Shown here: piece after piece, positions 6,788 to 13,468 of the stretch
Layout: the number at the start of each line of letters is the position of its first letter
Numbering within the stretch: position 1 is the first letter of the stretch
From: Pseudomonadota bacterium
Lineage (GTDB): Bacteria; Myxococcota_A; Polyangia; Polyangiales; Polyangiaceae
Length of the DNA: 17,573 bases
Direction of reading: 5' to 3'
Assembly (NCBI GenBank): GCA_023402175.1
Contig: JAEXCN010000533.1
Coordinates: 1 to 17,573 of the forward strand
Position numbers and translations under genes: made by a program
The notes under the pieces: model-generated
What the model saw: only the letters and a program-made list of their open reading frames with translations
The model's database searches: none
What the model was told of the DNA's origin: nothing

Positions 6788-6815
6788 TTGACGCCCCACG
6801 GATGCGGCCTATAAG
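6788..6815 (+). promoter_or_regulatory. Housekeeping-type promoter for the menaquinone cluster
   Basis: TTGACG (6788-6793) and TATAAG (6810-6815) each match 5 of 6 bases of the sigma-70 consensus and are separated by 16 bases. The expected start point is about 6822, giving a leader of about 50 bases before the ATG at 6872. It is the best promoter match I found in the window. Confidence 0.7.
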
Positions 6816-6819
6816 AGCC

Positions 6820-6835
6820 TTCAAAATATTTTGAA
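6820..6835. promoter_or_regulatory. Perfect 16-bp AT-rich palindrome, candidate operator
   Basis: TTCAAAATATTTTGAA equals its own reverse complement. It lies 5 bases after the -10 element and covers the expected transcription start, a position typical of a repressor site. I do not match it to a known regulator; it is not the Rex, FNR or Fur consensus. Confidence 0.55.
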
Positions 6836-6871
6836 ACTTTCGAGCCCCACAGAATTTCGAGGGAAAGCGTC

Positions 6872-9145
6872 ATGTACGACGGGTTGAGCGCCTTCGTGGA
6901 GGCCCTCGAGCGTGAGGGCGAGCTCGTGCGCGTCCGGCGGGAGGTCGACCCCTACCTCGAGATCGCCGAGATCGCAGACCGGACGATGAAGGCGGGTGGC
7001 CCCGCGCTCCTGTTCGAGCGGCCCCGCGTCGCGGCGGGGACAGGACAGGTCTCACGCTTTCCTCTTCTCATCAACGCGTTCGGGTCGCGCAGGCGCATGT
7101 CCCTCGCGCTCGGCGTCGACGACCTCGAGGAGCACGCTCGCGCGATCGCGGAGCTCGTTCACACGAAGGCGCCCGGCAGCGCACGGGAGCTGGCCGAGAT
7201 GGCGAGGAAGCTTCCGGCGCTGAGCCACGCGGTCCCGCGGAAGGCGACGCACGCGCCGTGTCAGGAGGTCGTCCTCGAAGGCGACCGCGTCGATCTCGAG
7301 GCGCTGCCCGTGATGACGACGTGGCCGAACGACGGCGGACCGTTCTTCACGCTTCCGAACGTCATCACGCGCGACCCCGATACCGGCGTTCGCAACATCG
7401 GCATGTACCGGATGCAGCGCATCGACCGCCGCACGACGGCGATGCACTGGCAGATCCACAAGACCGGAGCGCGCCACTTCCGTCGCGCGAAGGAGCTCGG
7501 CAAGCGCCTCGAGGTCGCCGTCGCGTTCGGTGGCGATCCCGCGCTCACCTATGCAGCGACGGCGCCCCTTCCGGACGGGATCGACGAGTGGATGTTCGCC
7601 GGCTTTCTTCGCGGCCGCTCCGTCGAGCACGTCCGCTGCAAGACGGTCGATCTCGAGGTCCCGGCCTGCGCCGACTTCGTGCTCGAGGGCTATGTCGATC
7701 CCAGCGAGCCGCTCTTCGACGAAGGGCCGTTCGGCGATCACACCGGCTATTACACGCCCGTCGACCCATTCCCGCGCTTCCACGTCACGTGCGTCACGCA
7801 CCGGAAGAACGCGATCTATCCCTCGACGCTCGTCGGCCCGCCGCCGATGGAGGACGCGTGGCTCGGGAAGGCGACCGAGCGCTTGTTCCTACCGCTCCTC
7901 CGGATGATGTTCCCGGAGGTCGTCGACATGAACCTCCCGATCGAGGGGGCGTTCCACAACCTCGCGATCGTCTCGATCAAGAAGCAGTACCCCTTCCACG
8001 CGACGCGCATCGCCCACGGCCTCTGGGGCGCCGGTCAGATGTCGTTCACGAAGGTGATCTGCGTCGTCGACGAAGACGTCGACGTCCAGAACACCGGCGA
8101 GGTTGCGTGGCGGCTGCTCGCGAACCTCGATCCGAAGCGCGACATCTCGATGGTGGACGGGCCCGTCGACCAGCTCGATCACGGCGCGAGCCAGGCGCTC
8201 TGGGGCGGGAAGATGGCGATCGACGGAACGAAGAAGTGGCCCGAGGAGGGCTACAAGCGCGATTGGCCGGAGGTGTGCACGCAGAGCGACGCGATCAAGG
8301 CACGCGTCGATGCGATGTGGTCCGAGCTCGGGATCCCGCTCCGTACTGCGGCCGTCGCCGGGAGTGGCGCGGGCACGACGAAGTCGAAGGTCGAGCCGGA
8401 GCTCGCGCGTCGCGCTGCTTCGCCGGTGGGGCACGCGGACGCGAACCGCGACATGTTCGACCGTATCGCGCCGACGTACGACCGGCTCAACCGCGTCATG
8501 TCGCTCGGCATCGATCGCCGCTGGCGAACGCGCGCGCTCGAGATGCTCCGCTCCACCATCGAGGCGGCGGGCGAGCCGCGCGTGCTCGACCTCTGCGCCG
8601 GAACGCTCGATCTCGCGGCGCTGATCGAGGAGACGTTCCCGAAGGCGCACGTCGTTGCGTGCGACGCGTCCGAGAAGATGCTCGCGCTGGGACGCGCCAA
8701 GGTGAGGCACGTCGAATGTGTCGTCGGCGACGCGCTCGCGCTGCCGTTCGAGGACGGATCGTTCGACGCTGTCGTCTGCGGGTTCGGCGTGCGGAACCTC
8801 GCCGACCTTCGCAAGGGTCTGCGCGAGGTGCGCCGCGTGCTGAAGCCGCGCGGGGTCTTCGTGACGCTCGAGCTGTTCCGCCCGCGCGGAGCGGCGTCGC
8901 GATTCGTGCACGGGGCCGGGCTTCGTTTTGCGCTCCCCGCGCTCGGTGCGGCGCTCGCGAACGATCGCGAAGCGTACGAGTACCTCGCCGAGAGCATGGA
9001 AGGGTTCGTCACGCGCGAGGCGTACGAGCACCTGCTCGAGCAGGAAGGCTTCGGGCCCGTGGACGGCGTCGATCTCACGCTCGGAATGGCGTCGCTCGTC
9101 CGCGCGCACGCGCCGAAGCACGTGGGAGAGGAAGCCGCGCAATGA
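6872..9145 (+). CDS. mqnL-menG: UbiD-type decarboxylase fused to UbiE/MenG-type methyltransferase
   Basis: One 757-residue chain with two enzymes. Residues 1 to about 490 are a full UbiD-family decarboxylase, with NIGMYRMQRIDRRTTAMHWQ near 175-194 and the active-site stretch EGPFGDHTGYYTP near 284. The enzyme uses prenylated FMN supplied by UbiX. A linker of about 35 residues leads to a class I SAM methyltransferase from about 527, with the UbiE signatures YDRLNRVMSLGIDRRW (from 536), VLDLCAGTLDLA (from 571) and RRVLKPRGVFVTLELF. In the futalosine route these would be the last two steps, decarboxylation of the prenylated naphthoate and C-methylation to menaquinone. The motif I reads AGTLD where UbiE normally has GTGD. 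GAGGG precedes the ATG. No stop or frame change separates the domains. The assignment to MqnL rests on the neighbours. Confidence 0.92.
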   Translation: MYDGLSAFVEALEREGELVRVRREVDPYLEIAEIADRTMKAGGPALLFERPRVAAGTGQVSRFPLLINAFGSRRRMSLALGVDDLEEHARAIAELVHTKAPGSARELAEMARKLPALSHAVPRKATHAPCQEVVLEGDRVDLEALPVMTTWPNDGGPFFTLPNVITRDPDTGVRNIGMYRMQRIDRRTTAMHWQIHKTGARHFRRAKELGKRLEVAVAFGGDPALTYAATAPLPDGIDEWMFAGFLRGRSVEHVRCKTVDLEVPACADFVLEGYVDPSEPLFDEGPFGDHTGYYTPVDPFPRFHVTCVTHRKNAIYPSTLVGPPPMEDAWLGKATERLFLPLLRMMFPEVVDMNLPIEGAFHNLAIVSIKKQYPFHATRIAHGLWGAGQMSFTKVICVVDEDVDVQNTGEVAWRLLANLDPKRDISMVDGPVDQLDHGASQALWGGKMAIDGTKKWPEEGYKRDWPEVCTQSDAIKARVDAMWSELGIPLRTAAVAGSGAGTTKSKVEPELARRAASPVGHADANRDMFDRIAPTYDRLNRVMSLGIDRRWRTRALEMLRSTIEAAGEPRVLDLCAGTLDLAALIEETFPKAHVVACDASEKMLALGRAKVRHVECVVGDALALPFEDGSFDAVVCGFGVRNLADLRKGLREVRRVLKPRGVFVTLELFRPRGAASRFVHGAGLRFALPALGAALANDREAYEYLAESMEGFVTREAYEHLLEQEGFGPVDGVDLTLGMASLVRAHAPKHVGEEAAQ

Positions 9146-9741
9146 CCCAGAAGAAGCGCAAGATCGTCGTCGGGATCACGGGGGCGAGCGGCGCGCCGTA
9201 CGCAAAGCGTCTCCTCTCGTTCCTCTCGCATCGCGTCCGAACGGCGGGCGATGTCGAGGTCGGCGTGTGCCTGTCGGCGACCGCGCCTGAGGTCTGGGCG
9301 CTCGAATGTGGCGGCGATCTCCGCGAGGACATCGATCTGCCGATCTACGGAATGCGCGACTACAAAGCGCCGTTCGCGAGTGGCAGCGCGGGCTGGGATG
9401 CGATGGCGATCGTGCCCTGCTCGATGGGCACCTGCGCGCGCGTGGCGCACGGCATCTCGGACACGCTTCTCACGCGCGCTGCCGATGTCATGATCAAGGA
9501 GCGTCGAACGCTCGTTCTCGTCCCGCGCGAGACGCCGCTCTCGGTCATCCACCTTGAGAACCTGACGGCGCTCGCGCGCGTGGGGGCGACGATCCTCCCC
9601 GCGATGCCGTCGTTCTACGGCAAGCCGGAGGGCGTCGATCAGCTACTCGACACCGTCGTGGGGCGCGTGCTCGACCAGCTCGGGCTCGAGCACGACCTCT
9701 TGAAACGATGGGGGACGAAAGAGAAGGAAGGTCGTTCATGA
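9142..9741 (+). CDS. ubiX: UbiX flavin prenyltransferase
   Basis: UbiX attaches dimethylallyl phosphate to FMN, making the prenylated flavin cofactor of UbiD decarboxylases; in futalosine clusters it is also called MqnM. The 199 residues match the family: FMN-binding GITGASGAPYAKRLL at the N-terminus, FASGSAGWDAMAIVPCSMGT in the middle, DVMIKERRTLVLVPRETPLS, HLENL and PAMPSFYGKPEGVDQLLDTV. The ATG overlaps the stop of the decarboxylase gene by 4 bases (ATGA), and GGGAGAGGA lies upstream, so enzyme and cofactor maker are translationally coupled. The next gene also overlaps by ATGA. Confidence 0.95.
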   Translation: MTQKKRKIVVGITGASGAPYAKRLLSFLSHRVRTAGDVEVGVCLSATAPEVWALECGGDLREDIDLPIYGMRDYKAPFASGSAGWDAMAIVPCSMGTCARVAHGISDTLLTRAADVMIKERRTLVLVPRETPLSVIHLENLTALARVGATILPAMPSFYGKPEGVDQLLDTVVGRVLDQLGLEHDLLKRWGTKEKEGRS

Positions 9742-10313
9742 CACGATTCGTCGAGCAGGTGATTGCTCGCGCCGGCCTTTCACCGGTGCTTTCGGCACGG
9801 CGTCGCGGAGATCTCGAGGCCGTTCGCGCGCTCCTCGCCTCCACCTCCGAGATCGATCTCTTGGTGCTCGGAGCCATTGCCGATGCGATTCGAGCGGAAG
9901 AGAACGGCGAGGTCGTTCGCGTCCACCCGACGGCGTCGAGCGACGTCGACTGGATCGTGGAAGAGAAGACGGAGCTCGATCTGCTCCGCGCCGTCGCGAT
10001 CGCGCGCATCACGGCACCTGCCGGCGCGCGCATCGGCGTCGACTGGGAGCGCCAGGGCCTCGAGGTCGCGCAGGTGGCGCTCGGCTTCGGAGCGACGGAC
10101 CTCACCGGCCCGATCACGCGAAAGAGCGGCGTCCTCATCTCCGAGGACGAGCTGAAGAAAGTGAAGGGGCAGGGAATGGTCGCGGCGAGCGCGCTCAAGC
10201 GGCGCGAGATCGCCGCGCTCGTCCGCAACGCGGGCCGCACGTGCGAGTTCACCGACGAGGTGAGCTCTTCTTCGACTTCCACCGCACCGACGACCGAGGC
10301 CGCTCATGCTTGA
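9738..10313 (+). CDS. MqnE/MqnC-like protein lacking the radical-SAM barrel
   Basis: A 191-residue protein I cannot assign to a named family. Residues 40-65 (DLLVLGAIADAIRAEENGEV) align with residues 28-50 of the neighbouring MqnE (DLLAVGQLANEVRENRHGDR). From about residue 77 it aligns with the C-terminal part of MqnE and MqnC: LRAVAIARI, GLEVAQVALGFGATDLTGPI and REIAALVRNAGR match MqnE's LAVSRLLL, PDVAQIALRFGADDIDGTI and DELVRLIREAGR. The intervening 220 residues, including the C-x3-C-x2-C iron-sulfur motif and the barrel, are absent. It therefore should not do radical chemistry. AAGGAAGG precedes the ATG, and it overlaps both neighbours (4 and 8 bases), so it is expressed with them. It may be a partner subunit or scaffold for MqnE or MqnC; that is inference. 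The tail is Ser/Thr-rich. Confidence 0.85.
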   Translation: MTRFVEQVIARAGLSPVLSARRRGDLEAVRALLASTSEIDLLVLGAIADAIRAEENGEVVRVHPTASSDVDWIVEEKTELDLLRAVAIARITAPAGARIGVDWERQGLEVAQVALGFGATDLTGPITRKSGVLISEDELKKVKGQGMVAASALKRREIAALVRNAGRTCEFTDEVSSSSTSTAPTTEAAHA

Positions 10314-11454
10314 CGCCATCCGCCAGAAGCTCGCGCGTGGAGAGCGCCTCGATTTCGAGGACGGGCTCGCGCTGTTCCACCACCCCGACCTGCTCGCCGT
10401 CGGACAGCTCGCGAACGAGGTCCGCGAGAACCGGCACGGCGACCGTACGTACTTCAACCGCAACATGCGGATCGAGGTCACGAACGTCTGCGTCGCCTCG
10501 TGTCTGTTCTGCTCGTTCGCGAAGCTCGAAGAGCACATGCCGGGCGCGCACACGATGACGCTCGACGAGGCTTGGAAGGAGCTCGAGGACGCGCGCGCGT
10601 CGGGCGAGCCGCCGACCGAGGTGCACGTCGTCAACGGCCTGCATCCGGGCCTTCCGTTCTCGTACTACGAGGACCTCCTCCGCGGCTTCAAGCGGATCGA
10701 CCCGAACGTGCACCTCAAGTGCTTCACCGGCGTCGAGATCCACTTCTTCGCGCAACACTACAAGATGTCGTACCGCGAGGTGCTCGAGCGCCTGCGCGCG
10801 GCGGGGCTCGACAGCCTGCCGGGCGGCGGCGCGGAGATCTTCGACGAGGACGTCCGCAAGCGCATCTCGCACGACAAGGCGACCGCCGACGAATACCTCG
10901 AGGTGCATCGCGTCGCGCACTCGATGGGCATTCGGTCGAACGTGACGATGCTGTACGGGCACATCGAGACGTTCGCCCACCGCGTCGATCACATCCTCCG
11001 CGTCCGCGCGCTGCAGGACGAGACGAAGGGCTTCCAGGCGTTCATCCCGCTCGCCTTCCACCCCGACGGCAACGGGATGAAGAACCTTCCGGCTCCGACC
11101 GCGGTCGACGATCTCCGCACGCTCGCCGTCAGCCGGCTGTTGCTCGACAACGTCGAACACGTCAAGGCGTACTGGGTCAGCCTCACGCCCGACGTCGCGC
11201 AGATCGCGCTCCGCTTCGGCGCCGACGACATCGACGGCACGATCGTCCACGAGACGATCTACAAGGCCGCCGGCACGCGCTCGCCGGGCGCGCTTCGCTA
11301 CGACGAGCTCGTTCGCCTCATCCGCGAGGCCGGACGCACGCCGATCGAGCGCGACACGCTCTACAACGTCGTCCGCGAGCATCCGAAGGCGAGCGTCCCC
11401 GAGGCTTCGATGAAGGTGCGCGATCGGAAGCGCGCCCTGCAGGTGGTGTCATGA
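10306..11454 (+). CDS. mqnE: Aminofutalosine synthase, radical SAM
   Basis: MqnE joins 3-[(1-carboxyvinyl)oxy]benzoate to the adenosyl part of SAM to make 6-amino-6-deoxyfutalosine. The 382-residue protein carries the radical-SAM cluster motif NVCVASCLFCSFAK with Cys 62, 66 and 69, after an N-terminal ADP-like DLLAVGQLANEVRENRHGDR segment. GLDSLPGGGAEIFDEDVR and VTMLYGHIET are typical of the MqnE/MqnC/CofH group. The end, RLLLDNVEHVKAYWV and QIALRFGADDIDGTI, is the CofH-type C-terminal region. MqnE is preferred over MqnC because the second radical-SAM copy downstream is the better MqnC, being fused to MqnA. The ATG lies 8 bases inside the upstream gene, and the downstream gene overlaps by 4 bases. 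Confidence 0.92.
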   Translation: MLDAIRQKLARGERLDFEDGLALFHHPDLLAVGQLANEVRENRHGDRTYFNRNMRIEVTNVCVASCLFCSFAKLEEHMPGAHTMTLDEAWKELEDARASGEPPTEVHVVNGLHPGLPFSYYEDLLRGFKRIDPNVHLKCFTGVEIHFFAQHYKMSYREVLERLRAAGLDSLPGGGAEIFDEDVRKRISHDKATADEYLEVHRVAHSMGIRSNVTMLYGHIETFAHRVDHILRVRALQDETKGFQAFIPLAFHPDGNGMKNLPAPTAVDDLRTLAVSRLLLDNVEHVKAYWVSLTPDVAQIALRFGADDIDGTIVHETIYKAAGTRSPGALRYDELVRLIREAGRTPIERDTLYNVVREHPKASVPEASMKVRDRKRALQVVS

Positions 11455-13322
11455 GCTCGCTTCGCGTCATCGGTGTCGAGTACCTCAACGCGCGTCCGCT
11501 CTGGGAGGCGCTCAAAGGCGACGAGCGCGTCGATCTGCGACTTGCGCCGCCGAGCGAGCTCGCGCGTGCGCTCGCGGAGGACGAGGCGGACGTCGGCCTC
11601 CTCCCGGTCGCCGCAGCGGCGACGATGGGCGATCTGCGGCTGCTCAGGAACATGGCGATCGGCGCGCGCGGGAAGGTGCGCAGCGTCGCCATCGTCGCGG
11701 AGCGCCCGATCCACGAGCTCGATGCCATTGCGCTCGACCTCTCGTCGCGCACGAGCGTGGTGCTCGGCCGTCTACTGCTCCGTCGCCGGAAGCTCTCGCC
11801 GAAGCTGTTCGCGGCGAAGCCGAAGGAAGCGATCGCAGGCATCGGTGACCGCACCGGCGCGCTCATCATCGGCGACCCCGCGCTCGATCTCGAGAACGAG
11901 TATCCCTATCGCCTCGATCTCGCCGAGGACTGGTTCGACTGGACGGGCCTGCCGTTCGTCTTCGCAGCGTGGTTCGCCCGGCCCGACGCGGTCTCGCGCG
12001 AGCAGGAGGACCTGTTCCGCATCGCGAAGCAGAAGGGCCTCGCGCGCACCGACGCGATCGCGGCGGAGCATGCGGCGCGTTCGGGGCTCACCGAAGCGTC
12101 GCTTCGTTCGTACCTGACGGAGTCGATCCGCTACGACCTCGGTGACGAGGAGCTCGCCGGTCTCCAGCGCTTCTGGTCCGAGGGCGCGAAGGCAGGCCTG
12201 CTCCCCGCAGCGACGCCGAGCTTCGAAGAGCCGCGTGTCTCCTCTTCGCGGCCGACGCTCGACTCGATCCTCTCACGCGCTGCCGACGGCGAGCGTCTGT
12301 CGGCGGCCGAGGGCGCGCGGCTGCTTCGCGAAGGAAGCTTCTTCGAGCTCGGGCTCGCAGCCGACGCCGTGAGGCGCCGCAAGCATCCGAAGAACGTCGT
12401 CACGTACATCGTCGATCGGAACGTCAACTACACGAACGTCTGCACGACGAGCTGCCGCTTCTGCGCGTTCTATCGTCCCGTCGGTCATCCCGAAGGCTAC
12501 GTCCTCTCGCGCGAGGTGCTCGGGCAGAAGCTCCAGGAGGTGGTCGATGCCGGCGGCGTCCAGATCCTCCTCCAGGGCGGGCTCAACCCGGACCTCCGCA
12601 TCGAGTGGTACGAGGACCTCTTCCGCTGGATGAAGAAGGAGTACGGCCTCGGGCTGCACGCGCTCTCTCCCGAAGAGATCATCCACCTCTCGCGCCTCGA
12701 AGACCTGTCGATCCGGCGCGTGCTCGAGCGGCTGAATGCTGCCGGGCTCGACTCGGTGCCGGGGGGCGGCGCCGAGATCCTCGTCGACCGCGTCCGTCGC
12801 AAGATCGCGAAGGCGAAGTGCACGAGCGCCGAGTGGCTCGACGTCATGCGCGTCGCGCATCACATGGGCCTCCGCTCGAGCGCGACGATGATGTACGGCA
12901 CCGTCGACACGCCGGAAGAGCGCATCCAGCACCTCGTGAAGATCCGCGATCTGCAGGACGAGACGGGCGGCTTCACGGCGTTCTTCTGCTGGGACTTCCA
13001 GTACGAGAACGGGACGCACATCGCGCCGGGGGACAACGGCACGCATCTCTACCTTCGCACGCAGGCCGTCGCGCGGCTCATGCTCGACAACATCGACCAC
13101 GTCGGTGCGTCGTGGGTCACGCAAGGCCCGGCCGTCGGTCAGGTCGCGCTTCGGTTCGGCGCGGATGACTTCGGCAGTGTGATGTTCGAGGAGAACGTCG
13201 TCTCGAGCGCCGGAACGACGTTCCGCATCGGCGCCGAGGCGATCGAGAAGCGGATCCACGACGCGGGCTTCAAGGCGACGCGGCGCAACGTGCGCTATGA
13301 CTGGCTCACCGAGCCGTCGTGA
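11451..13322 (+). CDS. mqnA-mqnC: Chorismate dehydratase fused to dehypoxanthine futalosine cyclase
   Basis: A 623-residue fusion of two non-consecutive enzymes of the futalosine route. Residues 1 to about 255 are MqnA, which dehydrates chorismate to 3-[(1-carboxyvinyl)oxy]benzoate: RVIGVEYLNARPLWEAL, DVGLLPVAA, SSRTSVVLGRLLL, LIIGDPAL and DWTGLPFVFAAWF. After a short Ser/Pro linker near 255-270, residues to the end are MqnC, the radical-SAM cyclase of dehypoxanthine futalosine, with NVCTTSCRFCAFYR (Cys 331, 335, 338), ILLQGGLNPDL, GLDSVPGGGAEIL and QVALRFGADDFGSVM. The frame is continuous with no internal stop. The ATG overlaps the mqnE stop by 4 bases. A long inverted repeat follows 26 bases after the stop. 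The two domains act at steps 1 and 4 of the path, so the gain is probably stoichiometry rather than channelling. Confidence 0.93.
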   Translation: MSSLRVIGVEYLNARPLWEALKGDERVDLRLAPPSELARALAEDEADVGLLPVAAAATMGDLRLLRNMAIGARGKVRSVAIVAERPIHELDAIALDLSSRTSVVLGRLLLRRRKLSPKLFAAKPKEAIAGIGDRTGALIIGDPALDLENEYPYRLDLAEDWFDWTGLPFVFAAWFARPDAVSREQEDLFRIAKQKGLARTDAIAAEHAARSGLTEASLRSYLTESIRYDLGDEELAGLQRFWSEGAKAGLLPAATPSFEEPRVSSSRPTLDSILSRAADGERLSAAEGARLLREGSFFELGLAADAVRRRKHPKNVVTYIVDRNVNYTNVCTTSCRFCAFYRPVGHPEGYVLSREVLGQKLQEVVDAGGVQILLQGGLNPDLRIEWYEDLFRWMKKEYGLGLHALSPEEIIHLSRLEDLSIRRVLERLNAAGLDSVPGGGAEILVDRVRRKIAKAKCTSAEWLDVMRVAHHMGLRSSATMMYGTVDTPEERIQHLVKIRDLQDETGGFTAFFCWDFQYENGTHIAPGDNGTHLYLRTQAVARLMLDNIDHVGASWVTQGPAVGQVALRFGADDFGSVMFEENVVSSAGTTFRIGAEAIEKRIHDAGFKATRRNVRYDWLTEPS

Positions 13323-13348
13323 GCCGACGCACTCGCACGAGAGAATGA

Positions 13349-13419
13349 ACAGGAAGAGCGGAAGATCGGAAGCTGATATGTGCACGTATCTCGATCTTCC
13401 GTCGTTCCGTTCTTCCTGT
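13349..13419. repeat. Long imperfect inverted repeat after mqnA-mqnC
   Basis: The left arm (13349-13368) pairs with the right arm (13392-13419): ACAGGAAGAGCGGA with TCCGTTCTTCCTGT (one G-U pair), then CGGAAGATCG with CGATCTTCCG, with bulged bases on the right side. The central GATATGTGCACGTATC is itself nearly palindromic. CTTTC follows on the + strand. It could terminate or attenuate transcription between mqnA-mqnC and the deaminase gene, or be a small mobile-repeat relic. Confidence 0.55.
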
Positions 13420-13468
13420 GCTTTCGCCCTGATCGCGCGTCGTGATGGCGGCCGCGGGTAGGCGAGCG

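Noticed and set aside
7258..9141. Open frame that appears to extend ubiX upstream by over 600 codons
   Set aside because: It runs out of frame through the decarboxylase-methyltransferase gene and is Arg-rich. The true ubiX begins at the ATG at 9142 with its FMN-binding motif.
9738..10313. Pseudogene remnant of a radical-SAM gene
   Set aside because: The frame is intact with both flanks joined smoothly, a strong ribosome site and tight overlaps on both sides, which suggests a maintained gene.
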